Origin: Pseudonocardia sp. EC080619-01
Lineage (GTDB): Bacteria; Actinomycetota; Actinomycetes; Mycobacteriales; Pseudonocardiaceae
Direction: 5' to 3'
Length of the DNA stretch: 64,000 nt
NCBI RefSeq assembly: GCF_001420995.1
Contig: NZ_CP012184.1
Span: 604,501 to 668,500, forward strand
Within the stretch, counting starts at the first letter, position 1. Each line of letters opens with the position of its first letter. The notes beneath the pieces were generated by a model. The model was not told the origin of the DNA and made no database searches. It worked only from the letters and a program-made list of their open reading frames with translations. This document shows, piece by piece, positions 53,458-62,551 of the stretch. A program made the position numbers and the translations under genes.

Positions 53458-54405
53458 GTGACCGCGTCGCACACCCATGATCACCCCGTCGTCCTGAGCA
53501 TCGGGCAACTGTCCGGACGGACCGGGGTGCCGGTCCGCACGATCCGCTTCTGGTCGGACGAGGGCCTGGTGCCCTCGGACCGCAGCGGAGCGGGCCACCG
53601 GGTGTACGACGCGGCCGCCGTGGCCCGGCTCGACCTGGTCCGGACCCTGCGCGAGCTGGGGCTGGGCCTGGACGACGTGCGTTCCGTGCTGTCCCGCCGG
53701 CGGGGGGTCGGCGAGATCGCGGAGGCGCACGCACGGGCCCTGGAGAGCCGGATCCGGGAGCTGAGGGCGCAGCGCGCGGTGTGCGTGCTGCTCGCCCGGA
53801 CCGGTACCGAACCCGACGAGAGGAGCGTGACCCTGATGAACGACCTCGCACGGCTGTCCGCGGCCGAGCGCCAGCACATGATCGACGAGTTCGTCACCGA
53901 GGCGTTCGCCGGTACCGACCCGGCGGCGCCGGGTGCCGGCATCGCCGACGGAATGCGGATGCTGCCCACGGAGCTGCCCGACGACCCGACACCGGAGCAG
54001 GTGTCGGCCTGGGTGGAGCTGGCCGAGCTGATCCGGGACCCGGGCTTCACGGCCCGGGTCAGGGAGATGGCCGTCGCCGGTGCGGGATCGTCCGCGCCGG
54101 AGCACCAGGAGCGGCAGGCCGACCCGGCCGCCGTCGCCGAGCACGCCGGGGCCGCACTGGCCGCGGGAGTCGACCCGGCGAGCGCCGACGCGGCCGCGGT
54201 GCTGGAGCGGATCCCGGGCGCCGCCGGGCTCGACGCCGCGGCCCGGGTCCGGGCGGCCGGCACCGTCGAGCTGTTCGCGGACCGCCGGGTCGAGCGCTAC
54301 TGGGCGCTGCTCGGCACGCTGAACGGCTGGCCGGCCCGGGAGCCGGTGATCCCGGCGTTCGAGTGGTTCGCGGCGGCGCTGCGGTCCGCCCCGGTGGACG
54401 GCTGA
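53458..54405 (+). CDS. MerR-family transcriptional regulator
   Basis: A 315-residue regulator, much longer than classic MerR (120-150). The HTH (LSIGQLSGRTGVPVRTIRFWSDEGL) is followed by the recognition wing SDRSGAGHRVYDAAAVARL and a dimerisation helix. A C-terminal part of about 190 residues is helical and could bind a hydrophobic ligand, as in TipA-like or BmrR-like members; I see no known ligand fold. The GTG at 53458 is preferred over 53431 because of the promoter geometry. Its stop is 7 bp from the convergent glnE end. Confidence 0.85.
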   Translation: MTASHTHDHPVVLSIGQLSGRTGVPVRTIRFWSDEGLVPSDRSGAGHRVYDAAAVARLDLVRTLRELGLGLDDVRSVLSRRRGVGEIAEAHARALESRIRELRAQRAVCVLLARTGTEPDERSVTLMNDLARLSAAERQHMIDEFVTEAFAGTDPAAPGAGIADGMRMLPTELPDDPTPEQVSAWVELAELIRDPGFTARVREMAVAGAGSSAPEHQERQADPAAVAEHAGAALAAGVDPASADAAAVLERIPGAAGLDAAARVRAAGTVELFADRRVERYWALLGTLNGWPAREPVIPAFEWFAAALRSAPVDG

Positions 54406-54412
54406 GCGGCGC

Positions 54413-57400
54413 TCAGTCCTCCGTCCAGCCGTAGAACACCCGCTCGACGACGTTCCGCGCGCGCCGGGTGACGCGCCGGTAGTCGTCGAGGAACTCGCCA
54501 GGGTCCCCGCCCGCCGGGTACCCGAGCGCCGCGGCGACGGCGACCAGCTCCCGCCCCGAGCGCGGGAGCTGGTCCCCCGGCTTGCCCTTCACCAGCATGA
54601 TCGCGTTCCGGGCGCTGGTCGCGGTCCGCCAGCCCTCCTCCAGCTCGCGGGCGTCGTCGGCGGGGAGCAGGCCGGCCTCGGTGGCCTCGTGCAACCCGTC
54701 GAGCGTCGAGGTCGTCCGCAGCTCGGGGACGTCACCGGCGTGCTGCAGCTGCAGCAGCTGCACCGTCCACTCGACATCGGCGAGCCCGCCGGACCCCAGC
54801 TTGGTGTGGGTGGTCCGGTCCGCGCCGCGGGGCAGCCGCTCGGCGTCGACCCGGGACTTGATCCGGCGGATCTCCACGACCGACGCCGCCGGGAGCCCGT
54901 CGGCCGGGTAGCGGATCGGGTCGATCAGCGTCGTGAACTCGCGCCCGAGCGCCCGGTCCCCCGCGACCGGCCGGGCCCGCAGCAGCGCCTGCGCCTCCCA
55001 GACCTCGCCCCAGCGGGCGTAGTACTCGCGGTACGACGACAGGGTCCGCACCATCGGCCCGGACCGGCCCTCGGGCCGCAGGTCGGCGTCGACCGGCAGC
55101 GCCGGGTCCGGGCTCGGCGAGCCGAGCAGCCGCCGTACCCGTTCGACGACGCGCGTCGCCCACTTCACGGCCGTGTGGTCGTCGACGCCCTCGGCCGGGG
55201 AACACACGAACATGACGTCGGCGTCGCTGCCGTAGCTCGACTCGCCGCCGCCGAACCGGCCCATGCCGATCACCGCGAGGGTGGCCCGGTCGTCGGGCTC
55301 GGACCGCAGGACGGCGTCCAGCGTCGCGGCGAGCACGGCCTCGTTCACCGAGTTCAGCGCTGCGCACACCTCGTCGACCTCGAGCACGCCGAGCAGGTCG
55401 GCGCAGGCGATCCGCAGCATCTCGTGCCGCCGGTACGAGCGCGCGGAGGCCACTGCGGCCTCCGGCGTCGACTGCCGGGCCACCGTGGCCCTCAGCGCCA
55501 CCGACACCTCGGCCGGGTCCCGCGTCAGCTCCGGGCTCTGCACCCCCGAGGAGATCGCGAGCATCCGCAGCACCTCGGGCGCCCGCTGCAGCAGGTCCGG
55601 GACCAGCGCGGACGTCCCGAGCAGGGTCATCAGGCGCTGCGCGACGGCGCCCTCGTCGCGCAGCAGCCGCAGGTACCAGGGGGTCGCGGCCAGCGCCTCC
55701 GACACCCGCCGGTAGGCCAGCAGCCCGCGGTCCGGGTCGGGGCTCTGGGACAGCTCGTCGAGCAGCACCGGCAGCAGCGCCCGCTGGATCGACGCCGCCC
55801 GCGAGACCCCGCCGGTGAGCGCGCGCAGGTGCCCGAGCGCGCCCTCGGCCGAGGCCCAGCCCAGTGCGGACAACCGCGCCTTCGCCGCGTCCGGGGACAG
55901 GACGCCGTCGGCCTCCTCCCCCGCCAGCCGGGACACCGCGGTCAGCAGCGGCCGGTAGAAGAGCTTCTCGTGCAGCCGCGTCACCCGCCGCGCGTTGCGC
56001 TGCCACTCCGCGACGAGGACCCCGACGACGTCGCGGCGGCCGTCGGGGCGGATCCGCGCCGAGCGCGCCAGCCAGCGCAGCGCCTCGGTGTCGTCGGCCG
56101 CCGGCAGCAGGTGCGTCCGGCGCAGCTTCTGCAGCTGCAGCCGGTGCTCCAGCAGCCGCAGGAACCGGTACGACGCGGCCAGGTTCGCCCCGTCGTCGCG
56201 GCCCACGTAGCCGCCGTCGCTCAGCGCGGCGAGCGCACGCAGGGTGTTGCCGGAGTGCAGGGTGTCGTCGGTGCGGCCGTGCACCAGCTGCAGCAGCTGG
56301 ACGGCGAACTCGACGTCGCGCAGGCCGCCGCGGCCGAGCTTGAGCTCCCGGTCCTTCTGGTCCGACGGGATGTTGTCGATCACCCGGGTGCGCATCGCCT
56401 GCACCTCGGCGACGAAGTCGTCGCGGGCCGACGCCTGCCACACCATCGGGGAGAGCGCCTCGACGTAGGCGGCACCGAGCGCGGGGTCCCCGGCGATCGG
56501 ACGGGCCTTGAGCAGGGCCTGGAACTCCCAGGTCTTCGCCCAGCGCTTGTAGTACGTGACGTGCCCGTCGAGGGTGCGGACGAGCGCACCCTGCCTGCCC
56601 TCCGGGCGGAGGTTCGCGTCGACCTCGAAGCACGCCTCCCCGGCCACCCGCATCACCCGCGACGCCAGCTTCGTCGACGCCTGGGTGAGCTCCCCGCCGG
56701 GCTCGGCGACGAAGATGACGTCGACGTCGGAGACGTAGTTCAGCTCGCGGCCGCCGCACTTGCCCATGCCGATCACGGCCAGCCGCAGCTCCTCCGGCGG
56801 GTCCTGCTCGGCGGCGGCGACCGCGAGCGCCGCCGCCAGCGCGGCCTCGGCCAGGTCGGCGAGCTGGGCGGCGACGTCGTCGACCTCCATCACCGGCAGC
56901 GTCGGGTCCCCGACGGCGGCCAGGTCCGCGGAGGCGAGGCCGAGCAGCTCGTCACGGTAGGCCGTGCGCAGCGCCGTGACGGCCTCGGCTCCGGTGAGGG
57001 TCGCGCGGGCGCCGCCCGGCGCCCCGGGCGGCGGAGCGTCGGGATCGGCACCGACGGCGCGCAGCAGGTGCGCGGTGCGCCGGGCCAGGTCCGGCGGCGG
57101 GTCCCGGCGGTCCGGGGTGTCGGCGAGCAGCGCCCACCGGTCCGGGTGGGTGATCAGGTGGTCGCCGAGCGCCGTGGAGGAGCCCAGCGTCGCGAACAGC
57201 CGCCCGCGCAGGCCCGCGTCACCGCGGAGCGCGCGGTCGATCTCCGGCCAGGGGGGCGTCTGGGCGAGCCGCTCCACGGCGCGCAGCGCGAGGTCGCGGT
57301 CGGGGCTGCGGGCGAGCGCCCACATGATCTCCTCGCAGCCGCTGGCGGGGGCGTCGCCGTCCCACCAGCCCAGCTCGCGCAGCGTCGCGTCCGCATCCGG

Positions 57401-57451
57401 TCCGGGGAGTCCCAGCCGGGCCAGCGAGGTTCCCGTGCGCCGATCCATCAC
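54413..57451 (-). CDS. glnE: Bifunctional glutamine synthetase adenylyltransferase/deadenylase
   Basis: A 1012-residue GlnE with two nucleotidyltransferase halves. The N-terminal half (deadenylase) has VIGMGKCGGRELNYVSDVDV and the C-terminal half (adenylylase) has VIGMGRFGGGESSYGSDADV, each with the G-S-x-D-x-D metal site. Helical GlnD_UR_UTase-like regions separate them. It would adjust the activity of GlnA1 at 47.6 kb by modifying its KDLY tyrosine. Starts at GTG 57451 and the adjacent ATG are both possible. Order glnA1-glnE-glnA2 equals Rv2220-Rv2222c. Confidence 0.95.
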   Translation of the reverse strand: MMDRRTGTSLARLGLPGPDADATLRELGWWDGDAPASGCEEIMWALARSPDRDLALRAVERLAQTPPWPEIDRALRGDAGLRGRLFATLGSSTALGDHLITHPDRWALLADTPDRRDPPPDLARRTAHLLRAVGADPDAPPPGAPGGARATLTGAEAVTALRTAYRDELLGLASADLAAVGDPTLPVMEVDDVAAQLADLAEAALAAALAVAAAEQDPPEELRLAVIGMGKCGGRELNYVSDVDVIFVAEPGGELTQASTKLASRVMRVAGEACFEVDANLRPEGRQGALVRTLDGHVTYYKRWAKTWEFQALLKARPIAGDPALGAAYVEALSPMVWQASARDDFVAEVQAMRTRVIDNIPSDQKDRELKLGRGGLRDVEFAVQLLQLVHGRTDDTLHSGNTLRALAALSDGGYVGRDDGANLAASYRFLRLLEHRLQLQKLRRTHLLPAADDTEALRWLARSARIRPDGRRDVVGVLVAEWQRNARRVTRLHEKLFYRPLLTAVSRLAGEEADGVLSPDAAKARLSALGWASAEGALGHLRALTGGVSRAASIQRALLPVLLDELSQSPDPDRGLLAYRRVSEALAATPWYLRLLRDEGAVAQRLMTLLGTSALVPDLLQRAPEVLRMLAISSGVQSPELTRDPAEVSVALRATVARQSTPEAAVASARSYRRHEMLRIACADLLGVLEVDEVCAALNSVNEAVLAATLDAVLRSEPDDRATLAVIGMGRFGGGESSYGSDADVMFVCSPAEGVDDHTAVKWATRVVERVRRLLGSPSPDPALPVDADLRPEGRSGPMVRTLSSYREYYARWGEVWEAQALLRARPVAGDRALGREFTTLIDPIRYPADGLPAASVVEIRRIKSRVDAERLPRGADRTTHTKLGSGGLADVEWTVQLLQLQHAGDVPELRTTSTLDGLHEATEAGLLPADDARELEEGWRTATSARNAIMLVKGKPGDQLPRSGRELVAVAAALGYPAGGDPGEFLDDYRRVTRRARNVVERVFYGWTED

Positions 57452-57492
57452 GGACGCCGATCCTGCCCCATCACGGCCGGGTCACGACGCCC

Positions 57493-58335
57493 CTACCGCC
57501 TGCGGCACGGGCCGCCGGTGACGGCGGCCTCCTCCCGGCCGGGCCGTGTCAGCTCGGCGAACACCGCGTCCAGCGACGTCTCCGACGGCAGGTGACCCGG
57601 CTCGACCTGCTCGACGAGCTGGCCGCCGGGGATCAGCTCGACGGTGGCCTCTGCCGCGTCGAACGGCACCTGGTCGTCGGCGCGGGAGTGCCGGACGGTG
57701 ACCGGGCGGGCGACGTCGGACGGGGTGAAGCCCCACGGCCGCACCTGGAGCGCGGCCTCCCGGGCGGGGCCGGCCCATCCGTGGCCACTGATCTCCCGGA
57801 GGGCCTCCACCAGGTGCGGGTGGCCGGCGAACGCGGCGGCGAACCGGTCGTGCCCGGCGTCGAACCGGGCGGCGACGTCGCGCGGGTCGCCGTCGCGGAA
57901 GAACGCCCAGGCGTCGAGCGACGCCTGCGGGTAGCGGCCGCGGATGGCGTCGTCGTGGACGTAGGGCAGCCCGCTCAGGACCCAGCACTCCCGGACCCGC
58001 TCGGGCGCGAGCGCGGCGAGCGCGTAGGCGTACGGCGCCCCGGCCGAGATCCCGACGACGTCGACCGGCCGGCCGATCCACTCCAGCAGCGGCGCGACGG
58101 CAGGTACCCAGTCCGCGACCGCGCCGAACCCCGCGGGCGGCGAGACGCCGTAGCCCGGGCGTTCGGCGGCGATCAGCCGGACGCCGTGCCGTTCGGCCCG
58201 GTCCGACCATGCGGCCCCGACCACCGCCGAGCCGAACAGCCCGTGCAGCAGGAGGACGGGCGGCCCGTCCGACGGGCCGTACTCCGCGTACCCGATCGGC
58301 AGGCCGTGCCCGCCCGTGACCACAGCGCGTTCCAC
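57493..58335 (-). CDS. Alpha/beta hydrolase with iron-box-like promoter
   Basis: A 280-residue alpha/beta hydrolase. The oxyanion segment LLLHGLFGSAVVG, the nucleophile elbow VGISAGAP with Ser at about residue 98, a candidate acid in HSRADDQVPF and the histidine in VEPGHLPSE complete a likely triad. Neither a lipobox nor a signal peptide is seen, so it is cytoplasmic. The GTG start lies 6 nt after TAGTAT, which overlaps a DtxR/IdeR-like box. It sits between glnE and glnA2, where M. tuberculosis has nothing I recall. Esterase activity on a siderophore is a guess. Confidence 0.85.
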   Translation of the reverse strand: MERAVVTGGHGLPIGYAEYGPSDGPPVLLLHGLFGSAVVGAAWSDRAERHGVRLIAAERPGYGVSPPAGFGAVADWVPAVAPLLEWIGRPVDVVGISAGAPYAYALAALAPERVRECWVLSGLPYVHDDAIRGRYPQASLDAWAFFRDGDPRDVAARFDAGHDRFAAAFAGHPHLVEALREISGHGWAGPAREAALQVRPWGFTPSDVARPVTVRHSRADDQVPFDAAEATVELIPGGQLVEQVEPGHLPSETSLDAVFAELTRPGREEAAVTGGPCRRR

Positions 58336-58341
58336 GCCGCG

Positions 58342-58364
58342 ATACTAAGGCGAGCCTTACCTGA
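58342..58364 (-). promoter_or_regulatory. Leaderless -10 overlapping a DtxR/IdeR-like iron box
   Basis: On the minus strand the 19 bases 58364-58346 match 14 of 19 positions of the DtxR/IdeR consensus TTAGGTTAGGCTAACCTAA, including the core AGGT and a palindromic TAAGGC-TC-GCCTTA. TAGTAT (58347-58342) overlaps its end and finishes 6 nt before the hydrolase GTG. The whole lies in a 40-bp gap behind glnA2. Confidence 0.6.
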
Positions 58365-58375
58365 GCGCGACGGCC

Positions 58376-59719
58376 CTACAGCACCGGCAGGTAGGTGGCG
58401 AGCTCGTGCGGCGTCACGTTGCGCCGGTAGGCGTCCCACTCGGCGCGCTTGTTCCGCAGGAAGAAGTCGAACACGTGCTCGCCGAGGTACTCGGCGACCA
58501 GCTCGGACCGCTCCATGACGTCGAGCGCCTCGGTCAGATTCTGCGGCAGCAGCTCGTAGCCCAGTGCCTTGCGCTCGGTGTCGGTGAGGGCCCAGACGTC
58601 GTCCTCGGTGGCCGGGGGCAGCTCGTAGCCCTTCTGGATGCCGGTCAGCCCGGCGCCCAGGATCACCGCGTAGGCGAGGTAGGGGTTGCAGGCCGAGTCG
58701 AGCGTGCGGACCTCGATCCGGCGCGACGACGACTTCCCCGGCGAGTACATCGGCACCCGGACCAGCGCGGACCGGTTGGCGTGCCCCCACGACACGGCGG
58801 TCGGTGCCTCGCCGCCGGTGATCAGCCGCTTGTAGGAGTTCACCCACTGGTTCGTGACCGCGGTGATCTCGCGGGCGTGCTTGAGCACCCCGGCGACGAA
58901 CGCCTTGCCGGTCGCGGACAGCTCGTAGGGGTCGTCCGGGTCGTGGAAGGCGTTGTGGTCACCCTCGAACAGCGAGAAGTGCGTGTGCATCGCCGAGCCG
59001 GGGTGCTCGGAGAACGGCTTCGGCATGAACGACGCCCGCACGCCCTGGGTGAGCGCGACCTCTTTCACGACGTAGCGGAACGTCATGAGGTTGTCGGCCA
59101 TCGTCAGCGCGTCGGCGTAGCGGAGGTCGATCTCCTGCTGGCCGGGGCCGCCCTCGTGGTGGCTGAACTCCACCGAGATGCCCATCGACTCGAGCGTCTC
59201 GATGGTGTTGCGCCGGAAGTGCGGGGCGACGTCGTGGCTGGCCTGGTCGAAGTAGCCGCCGGAGTCGGCCGGCGTGGGCCGGGAGCCGTCGTCGGGCAGG
59301 TTCTTGAGCAGGTAGAACTCGATCTCCGGGTGCACGTAGCAGGTGAACCCGGCCTCGCCCGCCTTGTTGAGCGCGCGGGTGAGCACGTGCCGCGGGTCGG
59401 CCCAGGACGGCGAGCCGTCCGGCATCGCGATGTCGCAGAACATCCGGGCCGAGTAGTGCTCGCCGGACGCGCTCTCCCAGGGCAGGACCTGGAACGTCGA
59501 CGGGTCCGGCTTGGCGACCATGTCCGACTCGTAGACGCGGGCGAAGCCCTCGATCGCCGATCCGTCGAACCCGATGCCCTCGGCGAAGGCACCCTCCAGC
59601 TCGGCCGGGGCGATCGCCACCGACTTCAGATAACCGAGCACGTCCGTGAACCACAGACGGACGAAACGGATGTCGCGCTCCTCGAGCGTGCGGAGGACGA
59701 ACTCCTGCTGGCGGTCCAT
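58376..59719 (-). CDS. glnA2: Glutamine synthetase, GlnA2-type
   Basis: A 447-residue GS related to GlnA2. N-terminal RFVRLWFTDVLGYLKSVAI, EGIGFDGSAIEGFARV and the metal-binding HPEIEFYLL are present, as is KPFSEHPGSAMHTHFSLF. The KDLY-type adenylylation motif is absent, so GlnE should not regulate it. Some actinobacterial GlnA2 proteins use polyamines rather than ammonium, so substrate cannot be set by homology alone. The ATG at 59717-59719 has TAGGCT 7 nt upstream and a GlnR-like box before that. Confidence 0.93.
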   Translation of the reverse strand: MDRQQEFVLRTLEERDIRFVRLWFTDVLGYLKSVAIAPAELEGAFAEGIGFDGSAIEGFARVYESDMVAKPDPSTFQVLPWESASGEHYSARMFCDIAMPDGSPSWADPRHVLTRALNKAGEAGFTCYVHPEIEFYLLKNLPDDGSRPTPADSGGYFDQASHDVAPHFRRNTIETLESMGISVEFSHHEGGPGQQEIDLRYADALTMADNLMTFRYVVKEVALTQGVRASFMPKPFSEHPGSAMHTHFSLFEGDHNAFHDPDDPYELSATGKAFVAGVLKHAREITAVTNQWVNSYKRLITGGEAPTAVSWGHANRSALVRVPMYSPGKSSSRRIEVRTLDSACNPYLAYAVILGAGLTGIQKGYELPPATEDDVWALTDTERKALGYELLPQNLTEALDVMERSELVAEYLGEHVFDFFLRNKRAEWDAYRRNVTPHELATYLPVL

Positions 59720-59726
59720 GCGGCGG

Positions 59727-59758
59727 AGCCTAGGAACCCCGTGTTACGCGGAAGTTAC
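59727..59758 (-). promoter_or_regulatory. glnA2 promoter: leaderless -10 and GlnR-like box
   Basis: Minus-strand TAGGCT (59727-59732) ends 7 nt before the ATG. GTAAC-N6-GTAAC (59743-59758) lies near the -35 position and follows the GlnR half-site spacing of 6 nt. The second half has GTAAC instead of GAAAC. Confidence 0.65.
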
Positions 59759-59759
59759 C

Positions 59760-59799
59760 GGGGTGTGCGGGTGCCCGGTCCGGGGCACCCGCACACCCC
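59760..59799 (-). terminator. Terminator of the Hip1-like gene
   Basis: A perfect 17-bp stem (59760-59776 with 59783-59799) and 6-nt loop begins 15 nt past the stop of the upstream hydrolase gene. It directly abuts the glnA2 GlnR-like box. Confidence 0.8.
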
Positions 59800-59813
59800 C
59801 GATCAGGTCCCGG

Positions 59814-61451
59814 TCAGGCCGGGGCCAGCGAGCACTCGGCGCCCTCCTGGGGCAGCTTCAGGTCGACCAGGTAGTCGACCGCGAGCCGGTCGACGCACGG
59901 GTCACCCTGCAGGGACGCGGTGTGCTGGTTCCCGTTGACCTTGATCAGGCTGCCGCCGAGCTGGCCGGCCAGGTCCACCCCGGCCTGGTACGGCGTCGCC
60001 GGGTCGCCGGTGACCGACACCACGACGACGGGCGGGAGCCCTTCGGCCTGCGGCACGTGCGGCTCGCTGGTCGGCGGCACCGGCCAGAACGCGCACGAGT
60101 CACGGGCACCGACCGGGCCACGGCCGGTCGAGCGGAACGGGGCGGCCTCGTCGGCCTGCTTCGCGAGCTCGAGCGCCTCGGACGGCTCCTTCAGCGGCGT
60201 CTGGTTCACGCAGCTGATCGCCTGGAACGACTCCAGCATGTTGCTGTAGCGGCCCTGCTGGTCACGCTCGTAGTAGAGGTCGGCCAGCGTCATCAGGAAG
60301 TCGCCGTTGCCGTTCGCGACCTGCGAGATGCCCTGCTGCAGCGCCGGCCACAGCTGCGACACGTAGAGCGCCTGGCTCACGCCGGTCTGCGCGTCGTTGA
60401 AGCTCAGCGTGCGGCCGTCGCTCGTCGGGACCGGCTTGTCGATCAGCGGCTGCATGACCGTCTGGAACGCGCGGGTCGCCTGCGCGGGATCGGTGCCCAG
60501 CGGGCAGTTCGGCCTGCTGGTGCAGTCCTTGGCGAAGTTGTCGAAGGCCAGCTGGAAGCCGGCGTTCTGCTTCACGCTGGAGTCGAGCGTCGTCTGCGTC
60601 GGGTCGATCGCCCCGTCGAGCAGCAGCGCCCGCACGTTCTGCGGGAACGCCTCGGCGTAGGCGGTGCCGAGCTCGGTGCCGTAGGAGAAGCCCGCGTAGG
60701 TCATCTTCTCGTCGCCGACGGCGGCCCGCATGACGTCCATGTCCTTGGCGACGTCGCGGGTGCCGACGTTGGCCAGCACGTCGGCACCGGTGCGCTCGGC
60801 GCAGCGGTCGGCGTACTGCTTGTTGCGCGCCTCGGCCGCGGCGACGCCGGCCGGGGACGGGTCGGCGAAGACCTGCCCGCGGTCCTCGTCGTTCTCCTGG
60901 TCGGTCAGGCACTCGATCTTCGGCTCGCTGGCGCCGGTGCCGCGCGGGTCGAAGCCGATCAGGTCGAACCGGTCCCCCAGCCCGTTCGCCGACCACGTCG
61001 GCGCGGAGCTCGCCATGAACGACGTGCCGGACGCGCCCGGGCCGCCCGGGTCGGCGAACAGCGAGCCGATCTTGTTGCCGGTCGCCTTCTTGCGCAGCAT
61101 CGCGATCTGCATGGTGTCGCCGTCGGGCTGGGCGTAGTCCTGCGGGACGGTGACCCGGGTGCAGTCGAACTGCGGGTCCGCGAAGGACTGGCCGTCCTCC
61201 TCGGTGGGCGCGTAGTCGGCGCAGGGCCCCCAGCTCAGCTCCTGGTCGTAGAACCGGGCCAGGTCCGGCGGGTTCTGCGGGGCCTGGGACTCGTTCGACG
61301 TCGTCCCGACGTCGGAGCACGCCCCCACCAGCATCAGCGCCGCGGCACCGAGGGCCGCCGCGCCGGCGACCCGGCCGGGCCGTCGCCGCCGTCCCGTCCG
61401 GGGTGGCGGTGTCGCGGGTACGGGGCCACGGAGGCGCAGACGGGGGGCCAT
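59814..61451 (-). CDS. Hip1/CaeA-like secreted lipoprotein hydrolase
   Basis: A 545-residue alpha/beta hydrolase related to Rv2224c (CaeA/Hip1) and the tripeptidyl aminopeptidases. The N-terminal signal peptide is twin-arginine-poor with basic [10 protein letters not shown] and a lipobox LVGAC. The oxyanion DPGGPGASG, nucleophile [10 protein letters not shown], acid TGDPATPY and histidine GNQHTAS motifs are all seen. Paired cysteines in the lid (CTSRPNCP) fit extracellular folding. In mycobacteria it is a cell-wall protease or esterase. The ATG at 61449-61451 is chosen; another lies 12 bp upstream. Confidence 0.88.
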   Translation of the reverse strand: MAPRLRLRGPVPATPPPRTGRRRRPGRVAGAAALGAAALMLVGACSDVGTTSNESQAPQNPPDLARFYDQELSWGPCADYAPTEEDGQSFADPQFDCTRVTVPQDYAQPDGDTMQIAMLRKKATGNKIGSLFADPGGPGASGTSFMASSAPTWSANGLGDRFDLIGFDPRGTGASEPKIECLTDQENDEDRGQVFADPSPAGVAAAEARNKQYADRCAERTGADVLANVGTRDVAKDMDVMRAAVGDEKMTYAGFSYGTELGTAYAEAFPQNVRALLLDGAIDPTQTTLDSSVKQNAGFQLAFDNFAKDCTSRPNCPLGTDPAQATRAFQTVMQPLIDKPVPTSDGRTLSFNDAQTGVSQALYVSQLWPALQQGISQVANGNGDFLMTLADLYYERDQQGRYSNMLESFQAISCVNQTPLKEPSEALELAKQADEAAPFRSTGRGPVGARDSCAFWPVPPTSEPHVPQAEGLPPVVVVSVTGDPATPYQAGVDLAGQLGGSLIKVNGNQHTASLQGDPCVDRLAVDYLVDLKLPQEGAECSLAPA

Positions 61452-61635
61452 GACGGGGAGCATGCCATCGACCCCGGACAGTGGCCGGGCGCGGGGGTTG
61501 CGACGGCCACCCGGTGACCGTTCCCACACCCCGGCCCACCGCGCCGCCGCCGGGTGCACCCTGGCGTCCGCCACCGACGGCGAACCCGGGGACCCGCGAT
61601 CAGCGTGGGCCTCGAGGCACGGAAGGAGCTCACTG

Positions 61636-62508
61636 GTGAGCATAGAGACCAGACAGCAGGGCACGCCCGCCGGCACCGAGGCCGAGGCCCCGTACCGGAC
61701 GCCGGCGGCGCCGAAGCGCACCCGCGTCCACCACCTGACGCAGTGGAAGCAGGAGGGCCGGCGCTGGCCCATGCTGACCGCCTACGACGTCTACTCCGCC
61801 GAGATCTTCGACGACGCCGGCATCCCGGTGCTGCTCGTCGGCGACTCGGCGGGCAACAACGTGTTCGGGCACGACAACACCATCCCCGTCACGATCGACG
61901 ACCTGCTCCCGCTGACCCGCGCCGTCGTCCGCGGCGCGCGCAGCGCGCTCGTCGTCGCCGACCTGCCGTTCGGCAGCTACCAGATCTCCCCCGCCCAGGC
62001 CCAGGAGTCGGCGTTCCGGTTCATGAAGGAGGCCGGGGCGCACGCGGTGAAGCTGGAGGGCGGCGCCCGGTTCGCACCGCAGATCGAGGCGCTCACCGCG
62101 TCCGGCGTGCCGGTGATGGGGCACCTGGGGTTCACACCGCAGAGCGAGCACGCGCTCGGCGGCTTCCGCATCCAGGGCCGGGGCGACGCCGCCGACGCAC
62201 TCGTCGAGGACGCGCTGGCGGTCCAGGAGGCGGGGGCGTTCGCCGTCGTGCTGGAGATGGTGCCCGCCGACGTCGCGAAGCGGGTCACCGGTGAGCTGCG
62301 GATCCCGACCGTGGGGATCGGCGCCGGCCCGGACTGCGACGGCCAGGTGCTGGTGTGGTCGGACATGGCCGGCATGAACCGCGGCAGGGTCCCCCGCTTC
62401 GTGCGGCGCTACGCCGAGGTCGGCTCGGTGCTGCACGACGCAGCGGCCGCCTTCGCCGCCGACGTCCGCGGCGGCGAGTACCCCGCGGAGGAGCACAGCT
62501 ACCGCTGA
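61636..62508 (+). CDS. panB: 3-methyl-2-oxobutanoate hydroxymethyltransferase
   Basis: A 290-residue PanB, the first enzyme of pantothenate synthesis, adding a hydroxymethyl group from methylene-THF to ketoisovalerate. Metal-binding [42 protein letters not shown] and [14 protein letters not shown] are all present. The GTG at 61636 has GGAAGGAG upstream. The leader of about 30 residues is Pro/Ala-rich before [20 protein letters not shown]. The preceding 184-bp gap separates it from the divergent Hip1-like gene. Confidence 0.95.
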   Translation: MSIETRQQGTPAGTEAEAPYRTPAAPKRTRVHHLTQWKQEGRRWPMLTAYDVYSAEIFDDAGIPVLLVGDSAGNNVFGHDNTIPVTIDDLLPLTRAVVRGARSALVVADLPFGSYQISPAQAQESAFRFMKEAGAHAVKLEGGARFAPQIEALTASGVPVMGHLGFTPQSEHALGGFRIQGRGDAADALVEDALAVQEAGAFAVVLEMVPADVAKRVTGELRIPTVGIGAGPDCDGQVLVWSDMAGMNRGRVPRFVRRYAEVGSVLHDAAAAFAADVRGGEYPAEEHSYR

Positions 62509-62513
62509 GCCGC

Positions 62514-62551
62514 GGTCCGGCCGGTGCGTCTACAGGGCCGCCGGCCGGACC
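62514..62551. terminator. Convergent terminator after panB
   Basis: An 11-bp perfect stem (62514-62524 with 62541-62551) and 16-nt loop lies just past the panB stop and overlaps the last codons of the convergent ligase gene. Confidence 0.6.
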
